The notes: generated from the sequence alone by a model not told the origin. DNA of 37,534 bases from CAMPJM01 sp964440915 (GCA_964440915.1 CAYTTV010000035.1:1-37534); one strand, 5' to 3'. Positions 9,009 through 17,561 are shown, counted from the first letter of the stretch. Program-made: numbers and translations.

Positions 9009-10244
9009 TTGAAGAAGATTACATTAGATTACACTCCAAAAATTAATGAAGTAGAAATTCCTTTGCCTTCGTCAAAAAGTGAAAGCAACAGGATATTGAT
9101 TATCAATGCGCTTGCCGGAGGGCAATCCAATCTCACCAATCTGTCGGAAGCAAGGGACACCCGTACCATGATCCGCTTGCTCGCCAGCGATGATGAGGTA
9201 TTGGATGTGGGGGATGCAGGCACCACTATGCGGTTTCTAACAGCTTATACCTCCATACAAGGAAAACGTAGAATCCTGACCGGCACGCCCAGAATGCAGG
9301 AAAGGCCCATAAAATTGTTAGTAGATGCCCTCAGAACGCTTGGTGCCACTATCGACTATCAAAAAAACGAAGGTTACCCCCCTATTGAGATCAAAGGTTT
9401 TACGGAACAAAAAACCGATAAACTCAGCATAAGAGGAGATATCAGCAGCCAGTATATCTCTGCCTTGCTTATGATAGCACCGGCATTGCCTCAAGGGCTC
9501 AAACTAGCGCTCACCGGCACCGTCAACAGCCGCCCGTATATCGACATGACCCTCTCTTTGCTAAAGGTATTCGGTATAGTGTCCGAAAGCCAAGGCAATA
9601 CGATCTCTATAGCGCATCAATCCTATGCTCCAGCTACTTATATGGTTGAAAGTGACTGGTCCGGTGCCAGCTACTGGTACAGCATCGTAGCACTTGCTGA
9701 AAAGGCAAAAATAAAGCTCATAGGCCTTAAAAAAGGATCTCTGCAAGGGGATAGTGCTATAGTAGACATTATGGCGCAATTAGGGGTGAAAACCACCTAT
9801 GAAAAAGATGGCGTTGTGCTAGAAAAAACTGAGCACAAAACCAGCTTAACAATCGACTTTTCTACATGTCCCGACCTCGCCCAAACCATTGCGGTAATTT
9901 GTGCTGCAAAAGGGGTGACTTGTGGCATGACAGGCCTACAAACCTTGAGAATAAAGGAAACAGATCGGATTGCCGCCTTGCAAAACGAACTTGCTAAAAT
10001 AGGGGGTGCTTTGGAAGAGAAAATTTATGACAAAGAATGGTTTTTATCGCCTTCTAAGGATACCGCATGGAAAACCAAAAATGTATCCTTCCACACCTAT
10101 GAAGACCACAGGATGGCCATGGCGTTTGCCCCTTTAGCCACACTTGCAGCAATCACTATTGAAGACCCGAATGTGGTAGAAAAGTCCTACCCAACCTACT
10201 GGAAGGATTTAGCCAATGCAGGCTTTAGGCTTATCGAAAAATGA
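9009..10244 (+). CDS. aroA: 3-phosphoshikimate 1-carboxyvinyltransferase (EPSP synthase)
   Basis: Sixth step of the shikimate pathway in the cytoplasm: shikimate-3-phosphate plus PEP gives EPSP. 411 residues, normal for the family. Motifs seen: SSKSESNR (Lys23 and Arg28, PEP and shikimate binding), VGDAGTTMRFL (the PEP loop), RPIKLLVDALRTLGA, NSRPYIDMTL, RIKETDRIAAL and EDHRMAMAF. The gene starts with TTG. An in-frame TGA at 8976-8978 and the absence of any ATG before conserved sequence rule out other starts. A TAATATTG (8962-8969), one base off the -7 consensus, may be its promoter. It is not clustered with other aromatic-pathway genes. The loop reads GDAGTT rather than the GNAGTA of E. coli, with the glycine important for inhibitor sensitivity retained. 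Confidence 0.96.
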   Translation: MKKITLDYTPKINEVEIPLPSSKSESNRILIINALAGGQSNLTNLSEARDTRTMIRLLASDDEVLDVGDAGTTMRFLTAYTSIQGKRRILTGTPRMQERPIKLLVDALRTLGATIDYQKNEGYPPIEIKGFTEQKTDKLSIRGDISSQYISALLMIAPALPQGLKLALTGTVNSRPYIDMTLSLLKVFGIVSESQGNTISIAHQSYAPATYMVESDWSGASYWYSIVALAEKAKIKLIGLKKGSLQGDSAIVDIMAQLGVKTTYEKDGVVLEKTEHKTSLTIDFSTCPDLAQTIAVICAAKGVTCGMTGLQTLRIKETDRIAALQNELAKIGGALEEKIYDKEWFLSPSKDTAWKTKNVSFHTYEDHRMAMAFAPLATLAAITIEDPNVVEKSYPTYWKDLANAGFRLIEK

Positions 10245-10277
10245 TAAGGTAAAGCCAAAACGATTATATTTTATGGC

Positions 10278-10350
10278 GGTGGCCGGGCTATCCGCTCCAA
10301 GTCCGGCCACCCCAAAAACCTGCCCGCTTCGGGCTTTCCGCTGCTATCCC
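10278..10350. repeat. GC-rich intergenic repeat element with stem-loop and internal direct repeats
   Basis: GGTGGCCGG (10278-10286) and CCGGCCACC (10303-10311) are perfect 9-bp inverted arms after aroA. CGGGCTATCCGCTCC (from 10284) is repeated as CGGGCTTTCCGCTGC (from 10330). The stretch to about 10392 is clearly more GC-rich than the flanks. I recall words such as GGGCTTTCCGCTG from intergenic regions of other Bacteroidota, so it is probably a copy of a dispersed non-coding repeat. It may also end the aroA transcript. The short open frame over it (10216-10410) is not a gene. Confidence 0.55.
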
Positions 10351-10442
10351 TACCGCTCCTACGTATTGCTACACCTCGCTAGGTTATCGGGCCCAATCAG
10401 AATTGATTGAATGAAGAATAAGGTTGTGCTATATTTTCCCAA

Positions 10443-10459
10443 TTCAACATTCAACATTC
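10443..10459. repeat. Heptad repeat, TTCAACA type
   Basis: TTCAACA occurs twice in tandem (10443-10449, 10450-10456), followed by TTC, just past the stop of the btuF-like gene. It is one of several 7-base-period repeats in this window. Confidence 0.6.
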
Positions 10460-10468
10460 CTATGCTAA

Positions 10469-11251
10469 TTATTTTAACCAATCAGTAATACGATCAAAGT
10501 ATGAGGCCGCATAGCGCAATCGGCTGCCGTACCATGAAAAAATTTCCCCATCCACTAACATTGTTTTTGCAAACGGGAATGTATCCTGAAAAACTTCCCG
10601 ATGCTTTTCTTTAAATGGATAAGGTTCCGAGGACAAAAGGATAACTTCTGGGCTCAATGCTATTATATCTTCTGCAGTCAGTACCGGATATCTTTCCATA
10701 TCCAACAAAACATTCTCAAATCCGCATCTTTGCATCATTTCATGAATGAAGGTATGCTTTCCAATTCCCATATACGGATCTTGCCATATTAAATACAAAG
10801 CACGTTTCTTTATTTTAGGAGAAAAGCCCTTCAGGCCATTATCGATCTCTCTTACTATCTCTAAGGCCCTCTCTTTCTTGCCCACTAGCGTTCCAATACC
10901 TTCTATCATTTCATAAGCATCTTTCAGATCGTAGATGTCGCTCATCCATACAGGATAAGAAGCCTTCAGTGTTTCAATTCCTTCTTTGTAATTTTCTTCT
11001 TTATTGCCAATAATGAGATCGGGGGCCAAGGCATCGATAGCAGGAAAGTTAAAATTCTTTGTTCCACCAATCTTCGCTTTGTCTTTGCACTTTTCTTTCG
11101 GGTGAACGCAGAACTTGGTAATCCCAACGACTTCCTTATCCAGCCCCAGGTCAAATAAAAGCTCAGTTTGAGATGGCACAAGAGAAACAATCCTTCGGGG
11201 AATGCCAACCTTTATGACATCCCCCATCTGGTCTATAAATTGTGCGTCCAT
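10469..11251 (-). CDS. BtuF-like helical-backbone metal/corrinoid-binding protein without signal peptide
   Basis: 260 residues of the periplasmic-binding-protein fold typical of vitamin B12 and siderophore receptors (PF01497). Seen are RRIVSLVPSQTELLFDLGLD, VVGITKFCVHP, IGGTKNFNFPAIDALAPDLII, VLTAEDIIALSPEVILLSSEPYPF and a C-terminal YGSRLRYAASYFDRI. These are the usual two lobes joined by a helix. The N-terminus (MDAQFIDQMGDVIKV) is polar with no signal peptide or lipobox. Either the protein is cytoplasmic or its start is mis-set, but no upstream export signal fits before the M42 gene, whose stop is only 11 bases away. The operon with pccB, whose product feeds the B12-dependent methylmalonyl-CoA mutase, suggests cobalamin as ligand; that is inference. 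Confidence 0.8.
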   Translation of the reverse strand: MDAQFIDQMGDVIKVGIPRRIVSLVPSQTELLFDLGLDKEVVGITKFCVHPKEKCKDKAKIGGTKNFNFPAIDALAPDLIIGNKEENYKEGIETLKASYPVWMSDIYDLKDAYEMIEGIGTLVGKKERALEIVREIDNGLKGFSPKIKKRALYLIWQDPYMGIGKHTFIHEMMQRCGFENVLLDMERYPVLTAEDIIALSPEVILLSSEPYPFKEKHREVFQDTFPFAKTMLVDGEIFSWYGSRLRYAASYFDRITDWLK

Positions 11252-11262
11252 AGCATTGGTAC

Positions 11263-12333
11263 TTACTTAAGATACCTAAAATCATGGTCGCTTTCTAGTT
11301 GAAGCAAAAAGGCATACATCAAATCAATGACGTTCTTAATATCATCCTCATGTGCTGCTTCCACGGTCGTGTGCATGTATTTGAGCGGCAAAGAAATCAA
11401 GGCAGAAGCTACCCCTTCATTGGAATAGGCAAAGGCGTCTGTATCAGTTCCAGTAGTTCTAGAAGCTGCCGCCCTTTGAAAAGGTATATTGCTTTTTTCA
11501 GCCGTATCAATAATCATTTTGAGCAGATTGTTCTGTACTGCCGGCCCATATGTCAATACAGGCCCCTTCCCTCCTCTTTGATCACCACTTTTGATTTTGT
11601 CGTATAGCGGTGAACTGGTATCATGGCAAACATCGGTGATGATAGCCACGTCAGGCTTGATCCGCTGAGCGATCATTTGAGCCCCTCTCAATCCAATTTC
11701 TTCCTGCACCGCATTTACTATATACAGTCCAAAAGGAAGGGTCCTATTTTCTTTCTTTAGTCTTTTAGCTACTTCAGCAATCATAAAGCCACCAATACGG
11801 TTGTCCAAGGCCCGTCCTACCCAGTACCGATCGTTTAACTTGAAAAGCTCGTCCTCAAAAGTAATCACAGTGCCAACGTGTATGCCCAAAGCCAACACTT
11901 CGTCCTTAGAATTGCATCCACAATCGATAAAAACATTTTTGATGGTTGGTTTCGGCTCATCCTCTTTATCTCTGACGTGAATAGCAGGCCATCCAAACAC
12001 CCCTTTCACAACGCCTTTTTCAGTATGGATATTTACTTTTTTAGAAGGTGCGATTTGGAAATCTGAGCCTCCATTTCTGGTTACATAAATATATCCATCA
12101 TCGCTTATGTAATTTACAAACCATGAGATTTCATCAGCGTGGGCTTCTATTACTACTTTATAGGATGCTTTTGGGTTTACCACTCCTACAGCAGTGCCAT
12201 AAGTGTCGGTATAATATTCATCCACATAAGGTTTTAAGTAATCGAGCCATATTTGTTGTCCCGAGGTTTCAAAACCTGTAGGGGAAGCGTTATTGAGATA
12301 CGCATGCAGAAAATCAATGCTCTTTTTATCCAT
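11263..12333 (-). CDS. M42-family metallo-aminopeptidase
   Basis: Cytoplasmic dinuclear-metal aminopeptidase related to glutamyl aminopeptidase and TET/FrvX; these usually assemble as dodecamers that degrade peptides. 356 residues, full length. Metal and catalytic residues are in place: H65 and D67 (EAHADEIS), D177 (ALDNRIGG), the catalytic pair E211/E212 (QEEIGLRGA), D234 (ITDVCHD) and H321 (KYMHTTVEAAH). No signal peptide. It lies 37 bases after pccB and 11 before the btuF-like gene, all on the minus strand, so one transcript is likely. There is no visible functional link to propionate metabolism beyond peptide and amino-acid catabolism. The name may be given as endoglucanase M in databases, which would be misleading. 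Confidence 0.93.
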   Translation of the reverse strand: MDKKSIDFLHAYLNNASPTGFETSGQQIWLDYLKPYVDEYYTDTYGTAVGVVNPKASYKVVIEAHADEISWFVNYISDDGYIYVTRNGGSDFQIAPSKKVNIHTEKGVVKGVFGWPAIHVRDKEDEPKPTIKNVFIDCGCNSKDEVLALGIHVGTVITFEDELFKLNDRYWVGRALDNRIGGFMIAEVAKRLKKENRTLPFGLYIVNAVQEEIGLRGAQMIAQRIKPDVAIITDVCHDTSSPLYDKIKSGDQRGGKGPVLTYGPAVQNNLLKMIIDTAEKSNIPFQRAAASRTTGTDTDAFAYSNEGVASALISLPLKYMHTTVEAAHEDDIKNVIDLMYAFLLQLESDHDFRYLK

Positions 12334-12364
12334 TTGTTTCAGTTTTTAATTGTTTCAGTTTTAA
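12334..12364. repeat. Two-copy 15-16-bp direct repeat before the M42 gene
   Basis: TTGTTTCAGTTTTTAA (12334-12349) is followed directly by TTGTTTCAGTTTTAA (12350-12364), differing by one T. It fills the pccB to M42 gap and so forms the translation leader of the M42 gene on the minus strand. Confidence 0.7.
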
Positions 12365-12370
12365 TATTAG

Positions 12371-13960
12371 CTATAAAGGTATGTTGCCATGCTTCTTTCT
12401 TGGGAGTGTGTCCACTTTGTTTTCTAACATCTTATAAGCCACGATCAGCTTTTTCCTTGTGTCGGATGGCATGATTACCGCATCGACATAGCCTCTGTGC
12501 GCTGCTCTGTAGGGATTAGCAAATTTCTCTGTATATTCATCGATCTTTTCCTGCAACTTGGCCTGTGGATCTTCATCCTCAGCAATTTCCTTCCTAAAAA
12601 TAATTTCTGCTGCCCCTTTAGCACCCATTACTGCAATTTCTGCCATTGGCCAGGCAAAGTTCAAGTCTGCCCCGATATGCTTGGAATTCATCACATCGTA
12701 GGCGCCTCCATAAGCCTTTCTTGTAATCACGGTAATGCGGGGCACTGTAGCTTCGCTAAAAGCATAGAGCAGCTTGGCACCGTTGGTGATGATACCATTC
12801 CACTCTTGGTCGGTACCAGGCAAGAACCCAGGCACATCTTCCAGTACCAAAAGAGGAATGCTGAAAGCGTCACAAAAGCGAACAAACCGAGCAGCTTTGG
12901 TGCTTGCATTAATATCCAAAACTCCCGCCAATGACGCAGGCTGATTGCCCACTACCCCGATGCTCCTTCCAGCGATCCTTGCAAAGCCTACTACAATATT
13001 CTCAGCGAACTTCTGGTGGACTTCAAAGAAAGTATCTTCATCAACAATCCCTTCAATTATTTCCCTCATATCATAGGGATGGTTAGGATTGTCCGGTATT
13101 ATATCATCCAGATGCTTTCTGGTTTCGTCTTTGTCCTGGGTATAGGGCAAACAAGGAACACCGTCCTCACAGTTCTGGGGGATATAGCTCAGGAGTCTTT
13201 TTATATAATTGATACATTCTACTTCGTTCACACAAGAAAAATGCGTAACGCCACTTTTCTCACTATGGGTGCTCGCACCGCCCAACTCCTCAGCCGTAAC
13301 ATTTTCCTGCGTTACCGTTTTTACCACATTGGGGCCTGTCACAAACATGTAGGAAGTATCTTCAACCATCAAAACAAAGTCGGTGATAGCAGGGGAATAT
13401 ACTGCACCTCCAGCACAAGGCCCCATGATCGCTGAAATCTGTGGAATAACTCCAGAAGCACGGGTGTTGCGGTAAAAAATATCGGCATACCCTCCAAGCG
13501 ACACAACCCCCTCTTGGATTCGAGCACCTCCTGAGTCATTTAGTCCAATCACAGGCGCGCCATTTTTCATCGCCAGCTCCATGATCTTCACTATTTTCTC
13601 AGCATGGGTTTCCGATAAAGAGCCGCCAAATACTGTAAAATCTTGAGAGTACACATATACCAACCTCCCTTGAATTGTACCATATCCCGTTACCACGCCG
13701 TCTCCAGGATAATGTTGCTTGTCCAACCCAAAGTCCTTTGCACGATGCATCACAAATTTTCCAATTTCTTCAAAAGTGCCTTCGTCCATCAGCAACTCAA
13801 CCCTTTCTCGTGCTGTCAGTTTCCCTTTCGCATGTTGGGCAGCAATCCGCTCTTCTCCTCCTCCCAATAGGGCCTCTTGATTCTTTTCTTCAAGCAAATC
13901 ATACTTTTCTTTGTTGGTGGGTAAAGTATATATGTTGGAAGCGTGTTTAGGTGGTTGCAT
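12371..13960 (-). CDS. pccB: Acyl-CoA (propionyl-CoA) carboxylase beta subunit
   Basis: Carboxyltransferase subunit that moves CO2 from biotin to propionyl-CoA, giving methylmalonyl-CoA in the cytoplasm. 529 residues, typical. Seen: the N-terminal segment GGGEERIAAQHAKGKLTARERVELL, SQDFTVFGGSLSE, VIGLNDSGGARIQEG, GPCAGGAVYSPA (acyl-CoA oxyanion site), FLPGTDQEWNGIITNGAKLLYA (biotin side), and RKAYGGAYDVMNSKHIGAD. The biotin carboxylase/carrier subunit is not in the window. Propionyl-CoA is the usual substrate of close relatives; acetyl- or methylcrotonyl-CoA is less likely because AGGAVY is of the PCC type. It is the first gene of a minus-strand operon with an exact -7 element upstream. Confidence 0.93.
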   Translation of the reverse strand: MQPPKHASNIYTLPTNKEKYDLLEEKNQEALLGGGEERIAAQHAKGKLTARERVELLMDEGTFEEIGKFVMHRAKDFGLDKQHYPGDGVVTGYGTIQGRLVYVYSQDFTVFGGSLSETHAEKIVKIMELAMKNGAPVIGLNDSGGARIQEGVVSLGGYADIFYRNTRASGVIPQISAIMGPCAGGAVYSPAITDFVLMVEDTSYMFVTGPNVVKTVTQENVTAEELGGASTHSEKSGVTHFSCVNEVECINYIKRLLSYIPQNCEDGVPCLPYTQDKDETRKHLDDIIPDNPNHPYDMREIIEGIVDEDTFFEVHQKFAENIVVGFARIAGRSIGVVGNQPASLAGVLDINASTKAARFVRFCDAFSIPLLVLEDVPGFLPGTDQEWNGIITNGAKLLYAFSEATVPRITVITRKAYGGAYDVMNSKHIGADLNFAWPMAEIAVMGAKGAAEIIFRKEIAEDEDPQAKLQEKIDEYTEKFANPYRAAHRGYVDAVIMPSDTRKKLIVAYKMLENKVDTLPRKKHGNIPL

Positions 13961-14316
13961 GCATACGTTTTTAAGTGACTTTTCAAAGATAACGAGACCT
14001 TATCGAAAAATAAACCTCCTAGCGGTATAATAAACTGTAACTGAGCAGGGATAAATTAACGTAAAAATCTGTAGAAATTATAAGTTTCGGTAGGGCGCCT
14101 GCCTTGGGCCGAGATTTTATAGCAAGTTATGTTAAAGATTACTCTTACAATAAATTTCGCATAATAGCCTTCCGATAATTGTTATAGTTTGATTTGCACC
14201 ATTTTTTTATCCATTCATCTCAAAGTTTCAACGAACACTTTACCATTTTGGATAAAAGGGAGATAAGATCACTTAAAAAAGGGAAGAATATAGTATATTT
14301 CGCAAAATTTTTTCCA
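13961..14316. other. Divergent intergenic region pccB / ppx
   Basis: 356 bases with promoters for both directions: TATCTTTG for pccB on the minus strand and a near-match TATATTTC (about 14294-14301) before the phosphatase on the plus strand. The rest is AT-rich with a short GC-rich patch around 14090-14115 (GGGCGCCTGCC). I see no gene. The open frame extending left from 14317 to a TTG at 14194 runs through the probable promoter and is not counted as coding. Confidence 0.5.
13984..13991 (-). promoter_or_regulatory. -7 promoter element of the pccB operon
   Basis: Minus-strand TATCTTTG fits the Bacteroidota consensus TAnnTTTG exactly and lies about 24 bases before the pccB start, giving a short leader. 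No clear -33 TTG is seen. Confidence 0.6.
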
Positions 14317-15264
14317 ATGGACGATCGGATTGCTGTCATAGATTTAGGAACTAATACGTTTCACCTGCTTATTGCCTCCCTTCAGGAAGACAAATTCGAA
14401 ATCCTATACAAAGAAAAAACTGCCGTTACCATAGGAAAGGGAGGGATTAACCAAGGGTATATTACTAACGAGGCCAAGGAGAGGGCCTTAAAGGCACTCT
14501 CAAACTTTAAAAGGCATATTGACCAAGTAGGCGTCACAAAAATCTACGCTACGGCAACAAGTGCTATTCGCAATGCAAAAAATGGGCTGGAGTTCAAACA
14601 GGAAATTTTGGAAAAAACTGGTGTCAATGTGCGGATCATCAACGGACACCAAGAAGCCGAATATATACACCTGGGAGTAAGCCGTGCTGTGAAGATCGGT
14701 CCAGAAAATTCACTCATCCTCGATATAGGGGGAGGCAGCAACGAATTTATTATCTGCAATAGTGAACAAGTCTTCTGGAAAGGGAGCTTTGAAATAGGGG
14801 CTCAACGGCTTTTGGACAAATTCCATTACCACGACCCCATATTAGCAGAGGAGATCAATAATCTGGAGCTTTACTTGGATGAAAAGTTAAAGGATCTCGA
14901 TGAAGCCATGCAAAAATTTCAGCCTACCACGCTTATTGGTTCCTCGGGCACATTTGAGACTTTGAGTGACATCTATGCCTTAGAAGATCAAATCGAAAGA
15001 GACGTACAAGACACTGAGCTGCCTTTACCCATACAGCGATATTTGGACATTCATTCCGAATTGATATACAAAAATAGGGAAGAAAGAATGTCGATTCCTG
15101 GCATGATTGAGCTAAGGGTGGATATGATCGTAGTAGCCAGTGCTTTGATACATTATATCCTCAAAAAATACGATATCAATAAGATGCGCATTTCAACTTA
15201 TGCCTTAAAAGAGGGCCTACTGCGCTCCATCATTGAAAACCATAAGAATAAAAACAAAGTATAG
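14317..15264 (+). CDS. Ppx/GppA-family phosphatase (exopolyphosphatase or pppGpp phosphohydrolase)
   Basis: Actin-like ATPase-fold phosphatase that trims polyphosphate or converts pppGpp to ppGpp. The ATG at 14317 gives 315 residues, the short form without the C-terminal HD-type domain of E. coli Ppx/GppA. Motifs: RIAVIDLGTNTFHLLIA (phosphate 1), YATATSAIRNAKNG, LILDIGGGSNEFI (phosphate 2), TLIGSSGTFETLSDI, and R-rich SIPGMIELRVDMIVVAS near the end. An upstream TTG at 14194 would add 41 residues before the conserved start and is rejected. It is followed by the Ldh-family gene, which has its own promoter. Which substrate it uses cannot be told from sequence. Confidence 0.92.
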   Translation: MDDRIAVIDLGTNTFHLLIASLQEDKFEILYKEKTAVTIGKGGINQGYITNEAKERALKALSNFKRHIDQVGVTKIYATATSAIRNAKNGLEFKQEILEKTGVNVRIINGHQEAEYIHLGVSRAVKIGPENSLILDIGGGSNEFIICNSEQVFWKGSFEIGAQRLLDKFHYHDPILAEEINNLELYLDEKLKDLDEAMQKFQPTTLIGSSGTFETLSDIYALEDQIERDVQDTELPLPIQRYLDIHSELIYKNREERMSIPGMIELRVDMIVVASALIHYILKKYDINKMRISTYALKEGLLRSIIENHKNKNKV

Positions 15265-15350
15265 TGTTTAGCATCATTTCAAAATCTGGATAATGTAGTA
15301 GCACTTTTGCTTTTTTTACTTTCAAGTCAATAATATCTCCCTCCTATTAC

Positions 15351-15358
15351 TACATTTG
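15351..15358 (+). promoter_or_regulatory. -7 promoter element of the Ldh-family gene
   Basis: TACATTTG matches TAnnTTTG exactly and ends 18 bases before the ATG at 15377. A TTG inside it (15356) could be read as an upstream start, but its position in the promoter argues for the ATG. Confidence 0.65.
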
Positions 15359-15376
15359 CCTTCAAAAAACAAAAAC

Positions 15377-16456
15377 ATGTATTCATATTTTGGCTTGAAA
15401 GCTTTTACCAAAGCGGTACTGCAGAAAATCGGGCACTCGGAAGAAGATGCCGAAACAGCCGCTACAGTGCTATTATCAGCAGATCTTCGAGGAGTTGACT
15501 CACATGGTGTAGCAAGACTAATAGGTTACGTCCGGCTGTGGGAAGCTGGAAGGATCAATGCATCCCCCAATATTGCTGTTGTACATGAAACCCCCAGCAC
15601 CGCAGTGGTAGATGCAGACAGCGCCTTAGGGCTGGTTTCGGGGCCGGCAGCCATGCAAGTAGCCATTGATAAAGCCCGTAATGTAGGCAGTGGATGGGTT
15701 TCTGTAAAGAATTCCAACCATTTTGGCATTGCCGGTTATCATGCTATGATGGCTTTAGAGGAAGACATGATCGGCATCGCCATGACCAATGCCAGCCCCC
15801 TGGTATCCCCAACTTTTTCGTTGGAGCGACTTTTGGGCACCAACCCAATAGCAGTTGCCATTCCAGCAGGCAATCAACCGCCCTTTGTGGCTGACTTTGC
15901 TACAACCACAGCTGCTAATGGCAAACTGGAAATACTTCAACGCAAAGGCGAAGAGGCGCCAATAGGATGGATACAGGATGAAAAAGGAGAACCTTCACAA
16001 AACCCTCATGCCTTGAAAAATGGCGGTGCATTGCTGCCCTTGGGCGGAGATAAGGATAGAGGAAGCCACAAAGGTTACTGCCTCGGTGCTGTGGTTGATA
16101 TATTTTCCGCAGTCCTTTCGGGCGCTAATTACGGTCCGTGGGTGCCGCCGTTCGTAAGTTTCCTGCCCTTGCCATCAGACCCAGTTGGGGAAGGCATAGG
16201 CCACTTCTTTGGAGCCATGCGCATCGACGCCTTTAGGCCTGCCCAGGAGTTTAAGGAGCATATGGACAATTGGATAACGCGTTTTAGGAAGGCCAAGCCT
16301 GTGCCCGGTGAATCACAGGTTTATATTCCTGGAGACCCTGAAAGGGAAATGGAGGTGGAAAGGATTAAAGTAGGTATTCCGCTTTTGGCAGCAGTCGTAA
16401 ATGACTTGACAAGTGTAGGAGAAAAATTAGGCGTCCCTTTTGAAATCAAACCTTGA
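15377..16456 (+). CDS. Ldh/MDH2-family NAD(P)-dependent oxidoreductase
   Basis: Member of the malate/L-lactate/ureidoglycolate/2,3-diketo-L-gulonate dehydrogenase family (PF02615), which oxidises or reduces 2-hydroxy acids. 359 residues. Seen: ADLRGVDSHGVARL with the catalytic His, VKNSNHFGIAGYHA, AMTNASPLVSPTFSLERLLGTNPIA and PFVADFATTTAANGKLE (cofactor and substrate region), DRGSHKGYCLGAVVDIFSAVLSG, and the C-terminal VYIPGDPE. The substrate is not predictable: the family's specificity varies and no neighbour gives a pathway. It is convergent with the beta-barrel gene ending at 16493. Confidence 0.92.
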   Translation: MYSYFGLKAFTKAVLQKIGHSEEDAETAATVLLSADLRGVDSHGVARLIGYVRLWEAGRINASPNIAVVHETPSTAVVDADSALGLVSGPAAMQVAIDKARNVGSGWVSVKNSNHFGIAGYHAMMALEEDMIGIAMTNASPLVSPTFSLERLLGTNPIAVAIPAGNQPPFVADFATTTAANGKLEILQRKGEEAPIGWIQDEKGEPSQNPHALKNGGALLPLGGDKDRGSHKGYCLGAVVDIFSAVLSGANYGPWVPPFVSFLPLPSDPVGEGIGHFFGAMRIDAFRPAQEFKEHMDNWITRFRKAKPVPGESQVYIPGDPEREMEVERIKVGIPLLAAVVNDLTSVGEKLGVPFEIKP

Positions 16457-16492
16457 AAAGTTGAATAGGCTTTTGGCGATAGGCCTTAAAGG

Positions 16493-17041
16493 TTAAAGAT
16501 TAAAACCTACCCTTATTACATATGGCCGGGGGTATGGAGAGTTGTCATCATCGTAGATCACATTAAATAGAAGCATTAGGCTTACCCCTCCCCTTGCGCC
16601 AAACGGTTGAAAATAACCTGCTCCTAGAAATAATGCGGGGCTAAGTTTTCTTCTTGTCGAGAATTCATTCCCCACAATTGTGGCATACTCGTAATTCATT
16701 GCCTCATATTCCGCATAGCCAAACAACTGAGGCGTAATGTTATATCTAGAAAATAAACGCCCACCATAGTTGTGGGTGCTCAAATCGATGCTTTTATAAT
16801 TGACATATTGGTATATCACACCCACTCCACCAGAGAGTTTGTTGGTAAACATATAGCCTGCCGTTGGAGAAAGATTGAGCACTGTAGCATAGTTGCTGGC
16901 AGAAAATCCAAATCCTCCACCAAAATAAACTCTTTCGCCAAAGCTGGCATTTTCACCAATAGTTCTTTGCGCCACGGCAGAACCAGCCAATAGCATGCTT
17001 ATAAAAAAAAGAATGGATAGTTTTTTCAAATAAAGAGACAT
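16493..17041 (-). CDS. Small outer-membrane beta-barrel-like protein, function unknown
   Basis: 182 residues with a signal peptide (LSILFFISMLLAGSAVAQ). The mature part is glycine- and aromatic-rich with alternating hydrophobic strands (VYFGGGFGFSASNYATVLNL, LSGGVGVIYQYVNY, LFGYAEYEAMNYEY, LSPALFLGAGYFQPFG, YVIRVGFNL), which fits an 8-stranded barrel like the porin-family small OMPs of Bacteroidota. I recognise no named family. It lies 77 bases downstream of the divIC-like gene on the same strand and may be cotranscribed with it. A beta-barrel fold is inferred from pattern only. Confidence 0.7.
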   Translation of the reverse strand: MSLYLKKLSILFFISMLLAGSAVAQRTIGENASFGERVYFGGGFGFSASNYATVLNLSPTAGYMFTNKLSGGVGVIYQYVNYKSIDLSTHNYGGRLFSRYNITPQLFGYAEYEAMNYEYATIVGNEFSTRRKLSPALFLGAGYFQPFGARGGVSLMLLFNVIYDDDNSPYPRPYVIRVGFNL

Positions 17042-17118
17042 AAATACATCTAATTACGTTTTTTCATTTCCTTTTGTAGAAAGACAAATGCTCTTTACAA
17101 AACGGAAATTCAAGGTAA

Positions 17119-17421
17119 TTATTTTTCCTTTTCTACAATTACGTATAGGTCTTCCGTCTTTTTTTTCATGAGGTAGTTTTCTCTGGCAAATTTTTCCAAT
17201 AATTCCTTATTGCTGAGCAGTTCTTCTCGGTCCTTTTTCACCTCTTCAATTTTCTCTTCGTAGTAAGCTTTGGCATTTTCAAGATCACGAAGTTTTTTGC
17301 TCAGCTTGTATTGTGAGACTAGATCGTTGGAATCAAAAAAAAGCATCCACGTGAAGAAGACCACTATGGATACAAAGTAAAAGTTCTTGGCGAATGGAGG
17401 CAAAGATTTAAACATGGGCAA
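17119..17421 (-). CDS. DivIC/FtsB-like septum formation initiator
   Basis: Bitopic cell-division protein that bridges FtsL and FtsQ in the divisome. 100 residues, typical for the family: short N-terminus, one membrane segment (about 14-29, FYFVSIVVFFTWMLFF), a coiled coil rich in Lys/Glu (about 35-75, with KLRDLENAKAYYEEKIEEVK), then the conserved LLEKFARENYLMKKKTEDLYVIVE, matching the family's AREKYGMVKPGE-type segment. A second in-frame Met at residue 3 is an alternative start. It is divergent from the Vsr-like gene. Confidence 0.9.
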   Translation of the reverse strand: MPMFKSLPPFAKNFYFVSIVVFFTWMLFFDSNDLVSQYKLSKKLRDLENAKAYYEEKIEEVKKDREELLSNKELLEKFARENYLMKKKTEDLYVIVEKEK

Positions 17422-17546
17422 AAATTTGTACTAATATAGTCAGCCTACAGCCATAAAGTCAATGAAAACCCTAATTAAAATCTTCGAGGATTAAGCATCT
17501 TATGAGCATGGCATATGGTAATCTTCTTAATATAAGCTGTTCTGCG

Positions 17547-17554
17547 TAATTTTG
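17547..17554 (+). promoter_or_regulatory. -7 promoter element of the Vsr-like gene
   Basis: TAATTTTG fits TAnnTTTG exactly and ends 7 bases before the ATG at 17562, so the predicted mRNA would have a leader of only a few bases. Confidence 0.6.
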
Positions 17555-17561
17555 TTCTTCT

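Noticed and set aside
10216..10410. 64-codon open frame after aroA
   Set aside because: It overlaps the end of aroA and runs through the GC-rich repeat; composition is explained by the repeat.
14194..14316. TTG-started extension of the Ppx/GppA gene
   Set aside because: Conserved sequence begins at the ATG 14317 and the extension runs through a probable promoter.
13961..14316. Possible RNA gene or riboswitch in the pccB/ppx gap
   Set aside because: I found no stable conserved-looking stem set or cobalamin-box-like sequence; only promoter-like elements are visible.
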